A DNA stretch of 36,873 nt, taken from NCBI GenBank assembly GCA_022599915.1, contig JAHZLH010000032.1, forward strand, positions 1 through 36,873, read 5' to 3'. Positions within the stretch are counted from its first letter, which is position 1. Each line of letters opens with the position of its first letter. The position numbers and the translations under genes are program-made. Of this stretch, positions 1 through 9,973 are shown piece by piece. This stretch comes from Actinomycetes bacterium (GTDB lineage: Bacteria; Actinomycetota; Actinomycetes; S36-B12; GCA-2699445). Under the pieces are notes generated by a model. The model did no database searches, was not told the DNA's origin, and saw nothing but the letters and a program-made list of their open reading frames with translations.

Positions 1-22
1 CCAAAGATGTGCGGCCCATCGC

Positions 23-42
23 CTCGGCCTTGCGGCCGTGAG
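23..42 (-). terminator. Possible hairpin terminator after glnA
   Basis: A GC-rich stem (CTCGGCC pairing with GGCCGTGAG across a one-base bulge, loop TTGC) lies just past the glnA stop codon. There is no clear T tract on the minus strand, so it may be a weak terminator or only a stable mRNA end. Confidence 0.3.
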
Positions 43-57
43 TCCGGAAACTTCGAC

Positions 58-1497
58 TTAGATGTCGTAGTACATCTCAAACTCGTGCGGATGCGGGCGC
101 AGCCGCATCGGGTCGATCTCGTTGGTTCGCTTGTAATCGATCCAGGTCTCGATCAAGTCCGGGGTGAACACATTGCCCTCACCTAGGAAGTCGTGGTCAT
201 CCTCGAGCGCGCTGAGCACACCCTCCAGCGACGACGGCACCTCCTTGATGTCAGCAGCCTCGTCCGGCGGCAACTCGTAGAGATCCTTATCGACCGGGCT
301 CACTGGCTCGATCTTGTTTTTGATGCCGTCAAGGCCAGCCATCAACATCGCGGAGAACGCGAGGTACGGGTTGCTGGATGGGTCGGGCACGCGGAACTCG
401 ATCCGTTTCGCCTTCGGGTTGGAGCCCGTGATCGGGATCCGGATGCAGGCGGAACGGTTGCGCTGCGAGTACACCAACTTCACCGGCGCTTCGAAGCCCG
501 GCACCAAACGATGGAAGGAGTTCACCGTCGGGTTGGTGAATGCCAACACTGCCGGAGCGTGCTTGAGCAGGCCACCGATGTACCAGCGGGCCGTATCAGA
601 CAGGCCGGCATAACCGAGCTCGTCGTAGAACAGCGGAGAACCGTCTCTCCACAGCGACTGGTGGCTGTGCATACCGGAACCGTTGTCGCCGAACAGCGGC
701 TTCGGCATGAAGGTCGCAGTCTTGCCAGCATTCCAGGCAACGTTCTTGATGATGTACTTGAAGAGCATCACCTCGTCGGCCGCGCGCAGCAGGGTGTTGA
801 ACTTGTAGTTGATCTCCGCCTGACCAGCGGTACCCACCTCGTGGTGAGCACGCTCCACCTGGATGCCGACATCAGTCAACGTGCGCGACATCTGGTCACG
901 CAGATCTGCGTAGTGGTCAACCGGCGGCACCGGGAAGTAGCCACCCTTATAGCGGGTCTTGTAGCCCTTGTTGCCGCCCTCTTCTTCACGACCGGTGTTC
1001 CACTGACCCTCGATCGAATCGATGTGGTAGTAGCCAGCGTTGGTCTTGGTCTCGAAACGAACGTCGTCGAAGACGTAGAACTCGGCTTCGGGGCCGAAGA
1101 AGGCCGTGTCAGCGATCCCACTGGATTTGAGGTACGCCTCGGCCTTTGCGGCCACCTGACGAGGGTCGCGGCTGTAGGGCTCGTCGGTGAACGGGTCACG
1201 GATGGAGAAGTTCATCACCAACGTCTTTTCCGCACGGAACGGGTCGACGTAGGCGGTGGCCGGGTCCGGAATCAGCTTCATATCTGACTCGTGGATCTGC
1301 TGGAAGCCACGAATAGATGAGCCGTCGAACATCTGACCGTCGGTGAACAGCGCCTCATCCACGCTCTCGACCGGAACGTTGAAGTGCTGCATGACGCCTG
1401 GCAGATCGCAGAATCGCACGTCAACGAACTTGACGTCCTCATCCTTGATGTACCGCAGCGCGTCGTCCGCATTGTTGAACTCCGGGCGCTTTGACAT
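58..1497 (-). CDS. glnA: Glutamine synthetase, type I (GlnA)
   Basis: Makes glutamine from glutamate, ammonia and ATP in the cytoplasm; the main ammonium-assimilating enzyme. The 479-residue length fits the GSI-beta type. Visible signatures are the FDGSS latch region (about 57-61), the metal-binding FFGPEAEF stretch (about 133-140), the ATP-site [12 protein letters not shown] (about 266-277), NRSACIRIP (about 347-355), and KDLYELPP with Tyr407. Tyr407 is the tyrosine adenylylated by GlnE in this family, and glnE is a near neighbour. The start is set by a strong GAGGAGGG ribosome site three bases upstream of the ATG. It is divergent from the RDD gene, an arrangement common in actinobacteria. 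Confidence 0.97.
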   Translation of the reverse strand: MSKRPEFNNADDALRYIKDEDVKFVDVRFCDLPGVMQHFNVPVESVDEALFTDGQMFDGSSIRGFQQIHESDMKLIPDPATAYVDPFRAEKTLVMNFSIRDPFTDEPYSRDPRQVAAKAEAYLKSSGIADTAFFGPEAEFYVFDDVRFETKTNAGYYHIDSIEGQWNTGREEEGGNKGYKTRYKGGYFPVPPVDHYADLRDQMSRTLTDVGIQVERAHHEVGTAGQAEINYKFNTLLRAADEVMLFKYIIKNVAWNAGKTATFMPKPLFGDNGSGMHSHQSLWRDGSPLFYDELGYAGLSDTARWYIGGLLKHAPAVLAFTNPTVNSFHRLVPGFEAPVKLVYSQRNRSACIRIPITGSNPKAKRIEFRVPDPSSNPYLAFSAMLMAGLDGIKNKIEPVSPVDKDLYELPPDEAADIKEVPSSLEGVLSALEDDHDFLGEGNVFTPDLIETWIDYKRTNEIDPMRLRPHPHEFEMYYDI

Positions 1498-1726
1498 TAA
1501 CCCTCCTCATAGGTCCGGAACCGTTGCTGGCGACTTCGCACTGCAACGGCATTGGGGACAGTCTGCCCCCCGGTAATAAGGAGACAATAGGCGGGGTCGA
1601 TTTCCCGGTCGTGTCCCAAATGTTTCCGGGAGGTTACGTCGAATTCAATGTTGTTCGGCACGCCTATCACCGCGGTACCGGCTAGTCAGAGGGGCGGAAT
1701 TGAGGACTCGAGGGTACGGTTGAGGC
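1498..1726. promoter_or_regulatory. Divergent glnA / RDD-gene control region
   Basis: This 229-base gap separates two divergently transcribed genes and must hold both promoters. A strong Shine-Dalgarno sequence for glnA lies at 1501-1508 on the minus strand. No convincing GlnR or AmtR operator could be identified by eye, so nitrogen control here is only expected from the family. Confidence 0.4.
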
Positions 1727-2191
1727 GTGGACAGACGCACGCTTGGTTCGTGGCTGATGACTCCGGGGCAGTCCCCCGAGTTGCTCGCCGAACCGCAGGA
1801 CTATCGAGGTCAACGGCTCGGGCTGCCGCAGGAGGGTCCAGGGTCGATCGCGCCGTTCGGTCGTCGGCTGGCGGCTTTGATGGTCGATTGGTTCGCCTCA
1901 CTGTTGGTTGCCAGTGTGGTGGCCGGGCTCATCGGTGATCCCGATTTTGGTCTACTCACCCTCGGAATCTTCTTCGTGCAGATCACCCTGCTGCAGTTCC
2001 TCACCGGGTCCTCATTTGGTCAGCGTCTGCTGTCTTTGGCGGTCATCCGCACTGACAATCGGCCCCCGGGTCTGTTGAGTTTGCTACTGCGCTCGGCCCT
2101 TATTTGCCTCGTTATTCCGCCAGTGGTCTGGGACCAAGACACTCGCGGTCTCCACGACAAGGCGGCAAAGACTGTGTGCGTTCGCCGCTGA
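1727..2191 (+). CDS. RDD family membrane protein
   Basis: A 154-residue protein beginning at GTG. After a soluble N-terminus comes the RDD-family core: GRRLAALMVDWFASL (the Arg and Asp of the signature), two hydrophobic segments (about 48-65 and 72-90), the FGQRLL motif, a further hydrophobic segment (about 117-132) and a closing DTRGLHDKAAKTVV-like motif. RDD proteins are small polytopic membrane proteins of mostly unknown role, some linked to ion or solute transport. Its place beside glnA is conserved in actinobacteria, but no function in nitrogen metabolism can be read from the sequence. It ends three bases before the convergent glnE stop. Confidence 0.85.
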   Translation: MDRRTLGSWLMTPGQSPELLAEPQDYRGQRLGLPQEGPGSIAPFGRRLAALMVDWFASLLVASVVAGLIGDPDFGLLTLGIFFVQITLLQFLTGSSFGQRLLSLAVIRTDNRPPGLLSLLLRSALICLVIPPVVWDQDTRGLHDKAAKTVCVRR

Positions 2192-2194
2192 CCG

Positions 2195-5182
2195 CTAGCC
2201 CCCGTCGTAAAAGATTCGCTCCATCACCCGGCGACTCCTGCGGGTGACCCGGCGATAGTCCTCCAGCAACTGCCGGGCAGCTCCCGGTCGGTAGCCCAGC
2301 AAATGCGCCACAATAGCCAGTGAGCGTTCGTCCTGCGGCAGCACGTCTGCCGGTCGACCAGTGGCCTGCATAATCGCGTTACGAATCCGACTGGCTAGTT
2401 GCCAGGATTCCAGCAGCACTTGCTCGTCCTCGCTGCCGATCAGACCGCTAGCACCCGCCGCCCGAAGCACAGGCAGTGTCCGTGTGTCACGCAGTTCCGG
2501 ATGGCCAGCTCCATGCTGCAGTTGCAGCAGCTGTGCGGTCCACTCCACATCAGACAGCCCACCGGGTCCCAGTTTCACGTGCCGAGAAGGATCAGTTCCC
2601 CGCGGCAACCGCTCTGATTCCATTCGCGCCTTAAGTCGCCGCATCTCCCGCAGGTGCTCATCGGCAAGACCGTCCGCTGGGAAACGCAGCGGATCAATAA
2701 TTTCGGTGAAAGCGACCCCGAGAGCGGTGTCTCCAGCCATGGGCCTGGCACGGAGCAAAGCTTGCGCCTCCCACGGGGACGACCACTTGTCGTAGTAGGC
2801 GGCATAGGACTCCAACGACCGCACCATCGGCCCGTTGCGACCTTCCGGCCGCAAATCGGTGTCTAGCGCCAACTCTGCATAGGAGGACGGCAGCGCGAGT
2901 AGCCGGCGAAATTCCCCGGCTAAGGCCCGGCTCTGTCTCTCAGCCGTGGCCGCGTCCGTGCCGGGGAGTGCGTCGTACACCAGCATGGCGTCGGCGTCAG
3001 AGGCATACGACATTTCACCACCGCCGAGGCGTCCCATCCCCATCACGAGGAAGCGGATGCCCAGCTTCTCACCGGCAGCCACGCCCAGTACCGCGGCTTG
3101 CAGAGCGCCGGACAACGTGGCACCAGCCAGGTCCGACAACTCGCTACCGACCTGTTCGATGTCTGCTAACTGCAACACATCACTGACGGAGATCCGCAGC
3201 AGCTCGCGGCGCCGAAAGGAACGTAGCGCGGTCATGGCGGAATCAGCTTCCTCGCGACGATTCACTGCCGACAGCGCCGCCGACTCCAATGCAGCCCGAT
3301 CTCTGGCAGCTAGGTCGTCCTCGGAGCCCAACAGCGCGACCGCCTCGGGGGTACGGATAAGTAGGTCGGCGGTGTAGCGACTGGAGCCCAGCAGTTCTGC
3401 GAGTCGCTCTGCCGCTACCGATTCGTCCCGCAATAGCCGCAGATACCAGGGGGTCGCTCCCAACGCGTCACTGACGCGGCGGAAACTCAACAAGGCCATA
3501 TCCGGGTCGGGTTTGTCTGCGAACCAACTCAGCAGTACCGGCAGCAACGTCCGTTGAATGGCCGCGCGGCGACTCACTCCCGAGGTCAACGCCATCAGGT
3601 GTCCTAACGCGGCCTGCGGATCAGTGAAACCCAGCGCCGTAAGCCGCTCACCTGCTTGTTCCGGCGAGAGTCGAGCCTCCCCCGGATCCAACCGGGCCAC
3701 TGCCTGCAGCAATGGCCGATAGAACAGCTTCTCGTGCAGTCGGCGAACCTCAAGTTGCTCATTTCGCCAGGCGGTGTCGAACTCTGCTTCTGGATCCACC
3801 CGAAAACCTAAGGAACGGGCTACTCGCCGCAGTTCACCAGGATCGTCGGGGACCACGTGCACCCGGCGCAGCCGCCATAACTGCAGTCTGTGCTCCAATG
3901 TGCGCAGGAATCGATAGGCACGCGCCAGTCCGCCAGCATCCGATCGCCCCACGTAGCCGTAGTTCGACAGTGCCTCCAGCGCGTTGATGGTTCCAGGGCT
4001 GCGCACCAGCGCGTCTTCGCGACCGTGCACCATTTGCAGTAGTTGCACCGAGAATTCGACGTCACGCAGTCCCCCAGCCCCGAGCTTCAACTGCCGTTCC
4101 GCGGCTTTGCCCCGAAGTGATTCCTCCACCCGGCGACGCATCGCCTGCACGTCCTCAACAAAGTTCGGTCGGCCAGCCGCCTGCCATACGAATGGGGCCG
4201 TCTCCTGCTCGTAACGCTGTCCCAGTTCAGCATCACCGGCGGCCGCTCGGGCCTTAAGCAGTGCCTGAAACTCCCAGGTGTCCGCCCACCGTTCGTAGTA
4301 GCCAATATGACTGGGCAGCGTGCGCACCAACGCCCCAGCTTTGCCTTCCGGTCGCAGGCCAGCATCCACTTCCCACAGCGCACCCTCGGCGGTTTCGGCG
4401 CTGCACGCCTTCATCAAACCGCTAGCAAGTTCGGTGCCGACCCGCACCGCAGCCGCATCGTCGTCGCTGGTGGATTCCACTACAAAAATCACGTCGACAT
4501 CCGACACATAATTCAGTTCTTGCGCGCCACACTTACCCATGGCGATGACAGCAATGCGACATTCCTTGGCGACCGGTCCCACTTGGGCCCGCGAGATTGC
4601 TAGCGCCGCCGCTAGTGCCGCATCAGCTACATCACTCAAGTCCGCAACGGTATGAGCGTAGTCCTCCGCTGCCACCAGGTCCCGGCGTGCGATGGCCAGC
4701 AGTTGCCGCCGATACGCGAGCCGCAGTTCGATGAGGGCCTCCGCGTACGGCAGCGTTGCGGTAGGCGCCCCATCGGCCGGGTCAGCGCCGACCGCAGTCA
4801 GCAGATTGTTGATGACCTCATTGCGAGAGATCCTGGCGCGCGGACCCAGCAACTGCCAGTCCTCGGGATGCCGCACGAGGTGGTCGGCCAAAGCCTGCGA
4901 TGCGCCCAGTACACCGGCAACCCCACGCCGGATTTCCTCATCAGACAGCAGCGCATCGCCGAAATCTGACAGCATTCCGGCAGCCTCTGCGGCATCGGCG
5001 ATCCGGGTCAGTGACAGGAGTGCGGAATCTGGATCGGCCGCCTCAGCTAGCGCGGTCGCGGTCTCGGTGCTGATCTGCGCGGCAGCAGGAGCCGCTGAAA
5101 TCAGGTCAATGGCGCGATCGGGATCCTGAAATCCGAGTCGGGCGAGTTGGGCCGACTCGGTGCTGCGTCGTGCGTCGCTCAC
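2195..5182 (-). CDS. glnE: Bifunctional glutamine synthetase adenylyltransferase / adenylyl-removing enzyme
   Basis: Adds AMP to, or removes it from, a tyrosine of glutamine synthetase, switching its activity with nitrogen status. About 995 residues, the usual length. Two nucleotidyltransferase halves are visible: the N-terminal removase half with GKCGAQELNYVSDVDVIFV ending near residue 234 and GGLRDVEF near 370-377, and the C-terminal adenylylase half with YASDADAMLVY near 726-736 and GGLSDVEW near 874-881. The start chosen is the GTG whose last two bases lie in the TGA of glnA2 (GTGA overlap), implying translational coupling; a start 60 bases upstream is possible but would run far into glnA2. 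Confidence 0.95.
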   Translation of the reverse strand: MSDARRSTESAQLARLGFQDPDRAIDLISAAPAAAQISTETATALAEAADPDSALLSLTRIADAAEAAGMLSDFGDALLSDEEIRRGVAGVLGASQALADHLVRHPEDWQLLGPRARISRNEVINNLLTAVGADPADGAPTATLPYAEALIELRLAYRRQLLAIARRDLVAAEDYAHTVADLSDVADAALAAALAISRAQVGPVAKECRIAVIAMGKCGAQELNYVSDVDVIFVVESTSDDDAAAVRVGTELASGLMKACSAETAEGALWEVDAGLRPEGKAGALVRTLPSHIGYYERWADTWEFQALLKARAAAGDAELGQRYEQETAPFVWQAAGRPNFVEDVQAMRRRVEESLRGKAAERQLKLGAGGLRDVEFSVQLLQMVHGREDALVRSPGTINALEALSNYGYVGRSDAGGLARAYRFLRTLEHRLQLWRLRRVHVVPDDPGELRRVARSLGFRVDPEAEFDTAWRNEQLEVRRLHEKLFYRPLLQAVARLDPGEARLSPEQAGERLTALGFTDPQAALGHLMALTSGVSRRAAIQRTLLPVLLSWFADKPDPDMALLSFRRVSDALGATPWYLRLLRDESVAAERLAELLGSSRYTADLLIRTPEAVALLGSEDDLAARDRAALESAALSAVNRREEADSAMTALRSFRRRELLRISVSDVLQLADIEQVGSELSDLAGATLSGALQAAVLGVAAGEKLGIRFLVMGMGRLGGGEMSYASDADAMLVYDALPGTDAATAERQSRALAGEFRRLLALPSSYAELALDTDLRPEGRNGPMVRSLESYAAYYDKWSSPWEAQALLRARPMAGDTALGVAFTEIIDPLRFPADGLADEHLREMRRLKARMESERLPRGTDPSRHVKLGPGGLSDVEWTAQLLQLQHGAGHPELRDTRTLPVLRAAGASGLIGSEDEQVLLESWQLASRIRNAIMQATGRPADVLPQDERSLAIVAHLLGYRPGAARQLLEDYRRVTRRSRRVMERIFYDGG

Positions 5183-6519
5183 AGCAGCGGCAGATAGCGG
5201 TCCAACTCGAACTGGGTCACCTGTTGGCGATACGCCGCCCATTCGGCGCGCTTATTGCGCAACAAGTAATCAAAGACCTGTTCCCCTAAGGTGTCGGCCA
5301 CCAATTCGGATGACTCCATCACGTCCACCGCTTGACCTAAACTGCCGGGCAATGGATTCATTCCCAGTGCTCGTCTTTCCGCCGGGGTGAGTGACCAGAC
5401 GTCGTCCTCAGCACCAGGCGGCAGTTCATAGTCTTCTTCGATACCTTTCAGCCCGGCCGCTAACACCACCGCGAATGCGAGGTAAGGATTGCAAGCAGCA
5501 TCGAGAGTGCGCAGTTCCATCCGAGTGGAACCGCTCTTGTGTGGCTTGTACATCGGAACTCTTACCATCGCGGAGCGGTTGTTATGCCCCCAACACACAT
5601 AGGCCGGTGCCTCACCGCCGCCGTGGATGCGCTTGTAGGAGTTCACCCATTGGTTGGTAACCGCACTGATTTCGGCGCCATGGCGAAGGAGGCCGGCCAT
5701 GAACGATCGGGCCACCTTCGACAACTGGTAGGGAGCACCTGGCTCAAAGAACGCGTTGCTGTCCCCCTCGAACAACGACAGGTGCGTGTGCATACCGGAG
5801 CCGGGATGGTCCGCCAGCGGTTTGGGCATGAACGAGCCGACCACGCCGTGCTCCAGTGCCATTTCTTTGACCACCAGCCGGAAGGTCATGATGTTGTCAG
5901 CGGTGGTCAGCGCGTCGGCATAGCGCAGGTCGATTTCCTGCTGTCCGGGGCCGCCTTCGTGGTGGCTGAACTCCACCGAGATGCCCATTGCTTCCAGCAT
6001 GGTGATGGTGGCGCGGCGGAAGTCGTGGGCGATGCTGTGCGGCACATTGTCGAAGTAGCCGTACTGGTCGATCGGCTCTGGCGGCGGCCCACCGGGTTCG
6101 TGGGCAGACTGGAAGAGGTAGAACTCGATTTCGGGATGCAGGTAGAAAGTGAACCCGAGGTCGCCGGCCCGTTCCAGGGTGCGACGCAGTACGTGCCGGG
6201 GGTCGGCCAATGCTGGCGAACCGTCGGGGTTGAGGATGTCGCAAAACAATCGGGCAATACCTTTGGTCTCGCCGCGCCAGGGCAGCACTTGAAACGTGGC
6301 CGGATCGGGGCGCACCAACATGTCCGCCTCAGTCACCCGGGCCAACCCCTGAATGGCGGAGCCATCGAAACCGATGCCCTCGGCCAGCGCCCCTTCTAAC
6401 TCTGCTGGAGCCACGGCCACCGACTTCAAGGTGCCCAGCACGTCGGTAAACCACAGCCGGATGAACCGGATGTCTCGCTCTTCAATAGTCCGGAGCACGT
6501 ATTCGGTCTGCTTATCCAT
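5179..6519 (-). CDS. glnA2: Glutamine synthetase GlnA2
   Basis: A second type-I glutamine synthetase, 446 residues, the length of actinobacterial GlnA2. Visible signatures are FDGSAIQG (about 51-58), HPEIEFYLF (about 128-136), MPKPLADHPGSGMHTHLSLF (about 231-250), NNRSAMVRVP (about 313-322) and EEDYELPP with Tyr364 at the position equivalent to the adenylylated tyrosine. The GlnA-type insertion near the active site is missing, as expected for this shorter class. It lies directly upstream of glnE with a four-base overlap, so the two are probably one transcript. In actinobacteria GlnA2-type enzymes are usually secondary to GlnA; the exact substrate here is not shown by sequence. Confidence 0.93.
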   Translation of the reverse strand: MDKQTEYVLRTIEERDIRFIRLWFTDVLGTLKSVAVAPAELEGALAEGIGFDGSAIQGLARVTEADMLVRPDPATFQVLPWRGETKGIARLFCDILNPDGSPALADPRHVLRRTLERAGDLGFTFYLHPEIEFYLFQSAHEPGGPPPEPIDQYGYFDNVPHSIAHDFRRATITMLEAMGISVEFSHHEGGPGQQEIDLRYADALTTADNIMTFRLVVKEMALEHGVVGSFMPKPLADHPGSGMHTHLSLFEGDSNAFFEPGAPYQLSKVARSFMAGLLRHGAEISAVTNQWVNSYKRIHGGGEAPAYVCWGHNNRSAMVRVPMYKPHKSGSTRMELRTLDAACNPYLAFAVVLAAGLKGIEEDYELPPGAEDDVWSLTPAERRALGMNPLPGSLGQAVDVMESSELVADTLGEQVFDYLLRNKRAEWAAYRQQVTQFELDRYLPLL

Positions 6520-6582
6520 AGGACCATCTTGCCTAACAGATCCGCGCAGCGCTCACGGACATGCGCGCAGTAGCCTGACGAA

Positions 6583-8259
6583 ATGGCACCAATTCGTCTG
6601 GCATTGGCCCAAATCAACCCCACCGTGGGCGACTTGGCCGGGAATTCCGCCTTAATTCTGGCCCAGTGCCGGGCTGCAGCGGAAGCAGGTGCTGATGTGG
6701 CATTGCTGCCAGAGATGGCGCTGACCGGATATCCGATCGAAGACCTAGCGCTGCGCGACTCGTTTATCGAAGCCTCCCGAGATGCTGGCTTGGCGCTCGC
6801 CGCCGCGCTGATGACCAACGGCTTGGGCGAGTTGACTGTAGTTTTCGGACTGCTGGATCGCGCCGCAGAAACTCAACCCGGCCTAGGCAGCCCCCGCAAC
6901 GCACCCACCAACGCCGTGTGGGTGCTGCACGGTGGCGAGATCATCGCGCAATATCGCAAACACCATTTACCGAACTACGGCGTTTTCGACGAATACCGCT
7001 ATTTCGTTCCGGGTGATCAGCCCGGCATCATCGAGGTCGCTGGCCGAACGATCGCGCTAGCGGTGTGTGAGGACTTGTGGCAGTCCGGGGGTCCGGTGGA
7101 TTGGGCGCGGCAAGCCGGTGCGGAACTGCTGCTGGTGCTGAACGGTTCCCCGTATGAGCAGGCTAAGGACGATGTCCGGTTGGAGTTGTGTCAGCAGCGA
7201 GCCGCCGAGGCTGGTTGTGCGGTGGCCTACGCAAACCTGTTCGGCGGTCAAGATGAGCTCGTTTTCGACGGCGACAGTCTCGTGGTGTCCGCCAACGGCA
7301 CGCTAATAGCCCGCTCCCCTCGTTTCCAGCCGGATCTGCTGATCGTGGATATGCCGGAGTCCGGGCCGCCAGTCGCCATCACCCCCATCCCCGCGCCGCT
7401 GGATACCGAAGCGGAGATCTGGGCGGCACTCGTGCTAGGGCTGCGCGACTATGTCCGCAAGAACGGGTTTACCTCAGTGGTGTTGGGACTGTCCGGTGGG
7501 ATCGACTCTGCGGTGGTAGCCGCGCTAGCCTGCGATGCCCTCGGCCCAGACCACGTGCACGCGGTGTCGTTGCCCAGTTCGTATTCCTCGCAACACTCGC
7601 AAGATGACGCAGCGCTGCTCGCGGAGCGCACTGACTTGCAGTTCCGCACCGTACCGATCGCCGACATGGTGGCAGCGTTTCAAAATTCATTGGGACTCAC
7701 CGGCTTAGCTGAAGAGAACCTGCAGGCGCGGGTCCGCGGCGTGACACTCATGGGAATCTCGAATCAAGAAGGCCACCTGGTGTTGGCTACCGGCAACAAG
7801 ACTGAACTGTCGGTCGGCTACTCGACGATCTACGGCGATGCGGTCGGTGGCTTCGCTCCGATCAAGGACATCCCCAAAACTCTCGTGTGGGGACTAGCTC
7901 GCTGGCGCAACGAGCAAGCTCGCCGTGAGAACCAGCCGGAGCCAATTCCGCAATCCAGCATCGACAAGCCACCGAGTGCGGAACTTCGCCCAGACCAGTT
8001 GGACTCCGACTCACTCCCGGACTATGCGGTGCTCGACGACATTTTGGATGACTACGTGGAACAGGATCGTGGTGTTGCGGAACTCGTCGCGCAAGGTTTC
8101 GACGCTGCACTAGTCCGCGACGTGGTGCGGATGACCGATTCTGCCGAGTACAAGCGGCGCCAGTACCCACCTGGTCCGAAGGTAAGTCTTCGGGCGTTTG
8201 GTCGGGATCGGCGGCTGCCGATTACGAACCGCTGGCGGGAGGCGACTTCGGATCAGTAG
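6583..8259 (+). CDS. nadE: Glutamine-dependent NAD(+) synthetase
   Basis: Last step of NAD biosynthesis: amidates nicotinic acid adenine dinucleotide using ammonia from glutamine and ATP. The N-terminal nitrilase-type amidase domain shows the Glu-Lys-Cys triad: Glu44 in LLPEMALTGYP, Lys126 in YRKHHLPNYGVFDEYRYF, and Cys162 in VCEDLW. The C-terminal synthetase domain has the PP-loop SGGIDSA (about 304-310) and the TGNKTELSVGY motif. The length (558) is that of the two-domain enzyme. There is no clear Shine-Dalgarno before the ATG, so it may be leaderless. Its 3' end overlaps the convergent exporter gene by 38 bases. Confidence 0.95.
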   Translation: MAPIRLALAQINPTVGDLAGNSALILAQCRAAAEAGADVALLPEMALTGYPIEDLALRDSFIEASRDAGLALAAALMTNGLGELTVVFGLLDRAAETQPGLGSPRNAPTNAVWVLHGGEIIAQYRKHHLPNYGVFDEYRYFVPGDQPGIIEVAGRTIALAVCEDLWQSGGPVDWARQAGAELLLVLNGSPYEQAKDDVRLELCQQRAAEAGCAVAYANLFGGQDELVFDGDSLVVSANGTLIARSPRFQPDLLIVDMPESGPPVAITPIPAPLDTEAEIWAALVLGLRDYVRKNGFTSVVLGLSGGIDSAVVAALACDALGPDHVHAVSLPSSYSSQHSQDDAALLAERTDLQFRTVPIADMVAAFQNSLGLTGLAEENLQARVRGVTLMGISNQEGHLVLATGNKTELSVGYSTIYGDAVGGFAPIKDIPKTLVWGLARWRNEQARRENQPEPIPQSSIDKPPSAELRPDQLDSDSLPDYAVLDDILDDYVEQDRGVAELVAQGFDAALVRDVVRMTDSAEYKRRQYPPGPKVSLRAFGRDRRLPITNRWREATSDQ

Positions 8260-9973
8260 CGGGCGGGGTCGAGTCGGTTTTAGCCGCCAGACCCTCTTCC
8301 GCCAAAACCTCTTCGCTGGTGTCTCCATCCTCGTCGTCCCAAGTGTCGGTTGGAGATTGATCCCCCTGTTGTGGCGGCTTGATGGCTGGTAGCAGCGTGA
8401 ACACCAACACCACCGCCACCGTCACGCTCACGGCGCTCAACAGCATAGTGGCGTGTGAGGCCGACACAAATGCCTCATAGGCGGCCTGCCGCACCTGCTC
8501 GAGCTGCTCAACAGGGAGTCCTTGTTGCGACTCCAGACCGGTCAAGATGGCTTCGGTGGCAACCACTGATTGCTCGGCTTCATCCGCCGGGAAATCCGCG
8601 GGCAGATCGGCGAATGCTGGTGCCACATTGTCGGCGTAGCGGGAACCCAACACACTGCCAACGACCGCAACGCCCAACGCACCAGCTAGTTGTCGCACTG
8701 TGTTTTGCACCGCCGAGCCGGCACCTGCACGGCTCAGCGGCAGAACGTTCTGCATAACGGCGGTGGCGGGCGAGATCACCGATCCCATGCCGAGTCCGAA
8801 AAGGAAGAATCCCAGCAGCAGCAACGGGATACTAGACTCCAGATCCAACTGAGTCATGGCATACAACGTCACCGCCACGAAGATCAGCCCTGTTCCCATC
8901 ACTGCTTTGTAGCCAAACCGGTCCACCGCTTTCGCACTGCGGGGCGCAGAAATCAACTGACCGACCGCGAACGGGAGGAACATCAGCCCGGCGGTTAACG
9001 TGTCGAAACCGCGCACGATCTGTAGGTAGAACGGCAGCGTAAACGTCAAACCCATCAAGGCAAAGAACGCCAGGCACACCGCTGTCAGACTGATCGCATA
9101 ACCGCGGTTGCGGAACAGCGACACGTCAAAGGACTTGTGCTCACTACGGGATTCGTAAAGCAGGAACCCCGCCAGGAGTGCGATACCGGCCACGACGGGC
9201 ACGATCACCCCGGCAGTCAACCATGCGGTTTCAGCCGAGGAATGAATGATGCCGTAGACCAGGAGCAACATCCCGACGAAACTCAATACGAGGCCGATTA
9301 AGTCCAGCGGTGAGGGTTCTGGGTTTCTGGTTTCGGGCACCACACGCAGCACTCCGATCAGACCGATGATCACCACTGGCACGTTGATCAGGAAGACCGA
9401 TCCCCAGTCGTTGCCAGTCAGCCAGTTGCTCCATTCTGGGTGTTGCAGCAGTAGCCCACCCAATACCGGACCCAGCGCAACAGCTCCGCCTACCGCAGCC
9501 GCCCAGATTCCGATGGCTCGCCCCCGCTCAGCGGGCGGGAACACAACGGTGATGATGGCCAGCGTGACTGGCATGACTGCAGCACCACCGATCCCCATGA
9601 TGCCGCGAGTGACTACTAACCACTCCGGAGTTGGCGAGAACGCCGACAATGCACTAGCTGCCCCGAACACCAGCAATCCAATAATGATGATGCGTTTGCG
9701 GCCGTACCGGTCGCCAAGCACGCCCCAGGTGTAAAGCAAAGCAGCGAACACCACGATGTAGGCATCGACTGCCCACACCAACTCACTCTGGGTCGCTTGT
9801 AGATCCTCTTGGATGGTGGGCAACGCGATATTCAGCACCGTGTTGTCCAACACGACGATCAGCAAACTGACCATCAGCACCCCAAGGATGGCCCAACGCC
9901 GCGGATGGCCGGTGCCGTCAGTCATCCAGGCGTCATCGGTGGACCGGCGTACTTCCGAACTGCTTTCGGTCAT
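8222..9973 (-). CDS. MFS drug exporter, DHA2 family (14 TM)
   Basis: A major facilitator of the EmrB/QacA type, an inner-membrane proton antiporter for drugs or other small molecules. Hydrophobic segments fit 14 helices. Typical motifs are LDNTVLNIALPTI in helix 1 (motif D1), the loop 2-3 motif LGDRYGRKRI (motif A), and the antiporter-type helix 5 glycine-rich stretch GGAVALGPVLGGLL (motif C). The start taken is the ATG giving MTESSSEV; the open frame runs 68 codons further but the extra residues are Arg/Pro-rich and unlike an MFS N-terminus. The acidic, Thr/Pro-rich C-terminal tail is poorly conserved. Substrate cannot be told. Confidence 0.9.
   Translation of the reverse strand: MTESSSEVRRSTDDAWMTDGTGHPRRWAILGVLMVSLLIVVLDNTVLNIALPTIQEDLQATQSELVWAVDAYIVVFAALLYTWGVLGDRYGRKRIIIIGLLVFGAASALSAFSPTPEWLVVTRGIMGIGGAAVMPVTLAIITVVFPPAERGRAIGIWAAAVGGAVALGPVLGGLLLQHPEWSNWLTGNDWGSVFLINVPVVIIGLIGVLRVVPETRNPEPSPLDLIGLVLSFVGMLLLVYGIIHSSAETAWLTAGVIVPVVAGIALLAGFLLYESRSEHKSFDVSLFRNRGYAISLTAVCLAFFALMGLTFTLPFYLQIVRGFDTLTAGLMFLPFAVGQLISAPRSAKAVDRFGYKAVMGTGLIFVAVTLYAMTQLDLESSIPLLLLGFFLFGLGMGSVISPATAVMQNVLPLSRAGAGSAVQNTVRQLAGALGVAVVGSVLGSRYADNVAPAFADLPADFPADEAEQSVVATEAILTGLESQQGLPVEQLEQVRQAAYEAFVSASHATMLLSAVSVTVAVVLVFTLLPAIKPPQQGDQSPTDTWDDEDGDTSEEVLAEEGLAAKTDSTPPATDPKSPPASGS

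Noticed and set aside
193-1287. Long plus-strand ORF (364 codons) opposite glnA
   Set aside because: It is antisense to a well-supported glnA with full catalytic motifs; GC-rich third positions create long shadow frames. No ribosome site or domain.
1498-1726. Riboswitch or GlnR operator upstream of glnA
   Set aside because: No conserved riboswitch core or clear GlnR/AmtR box could be recognised, so none is claimed.
5539-6399. Plus-strand ORF (286 codons) opposite glnA2
   Set aside because: Shadow of glnA2; composition rich in His, Gln and Val as expected from antisense reading, no family match.
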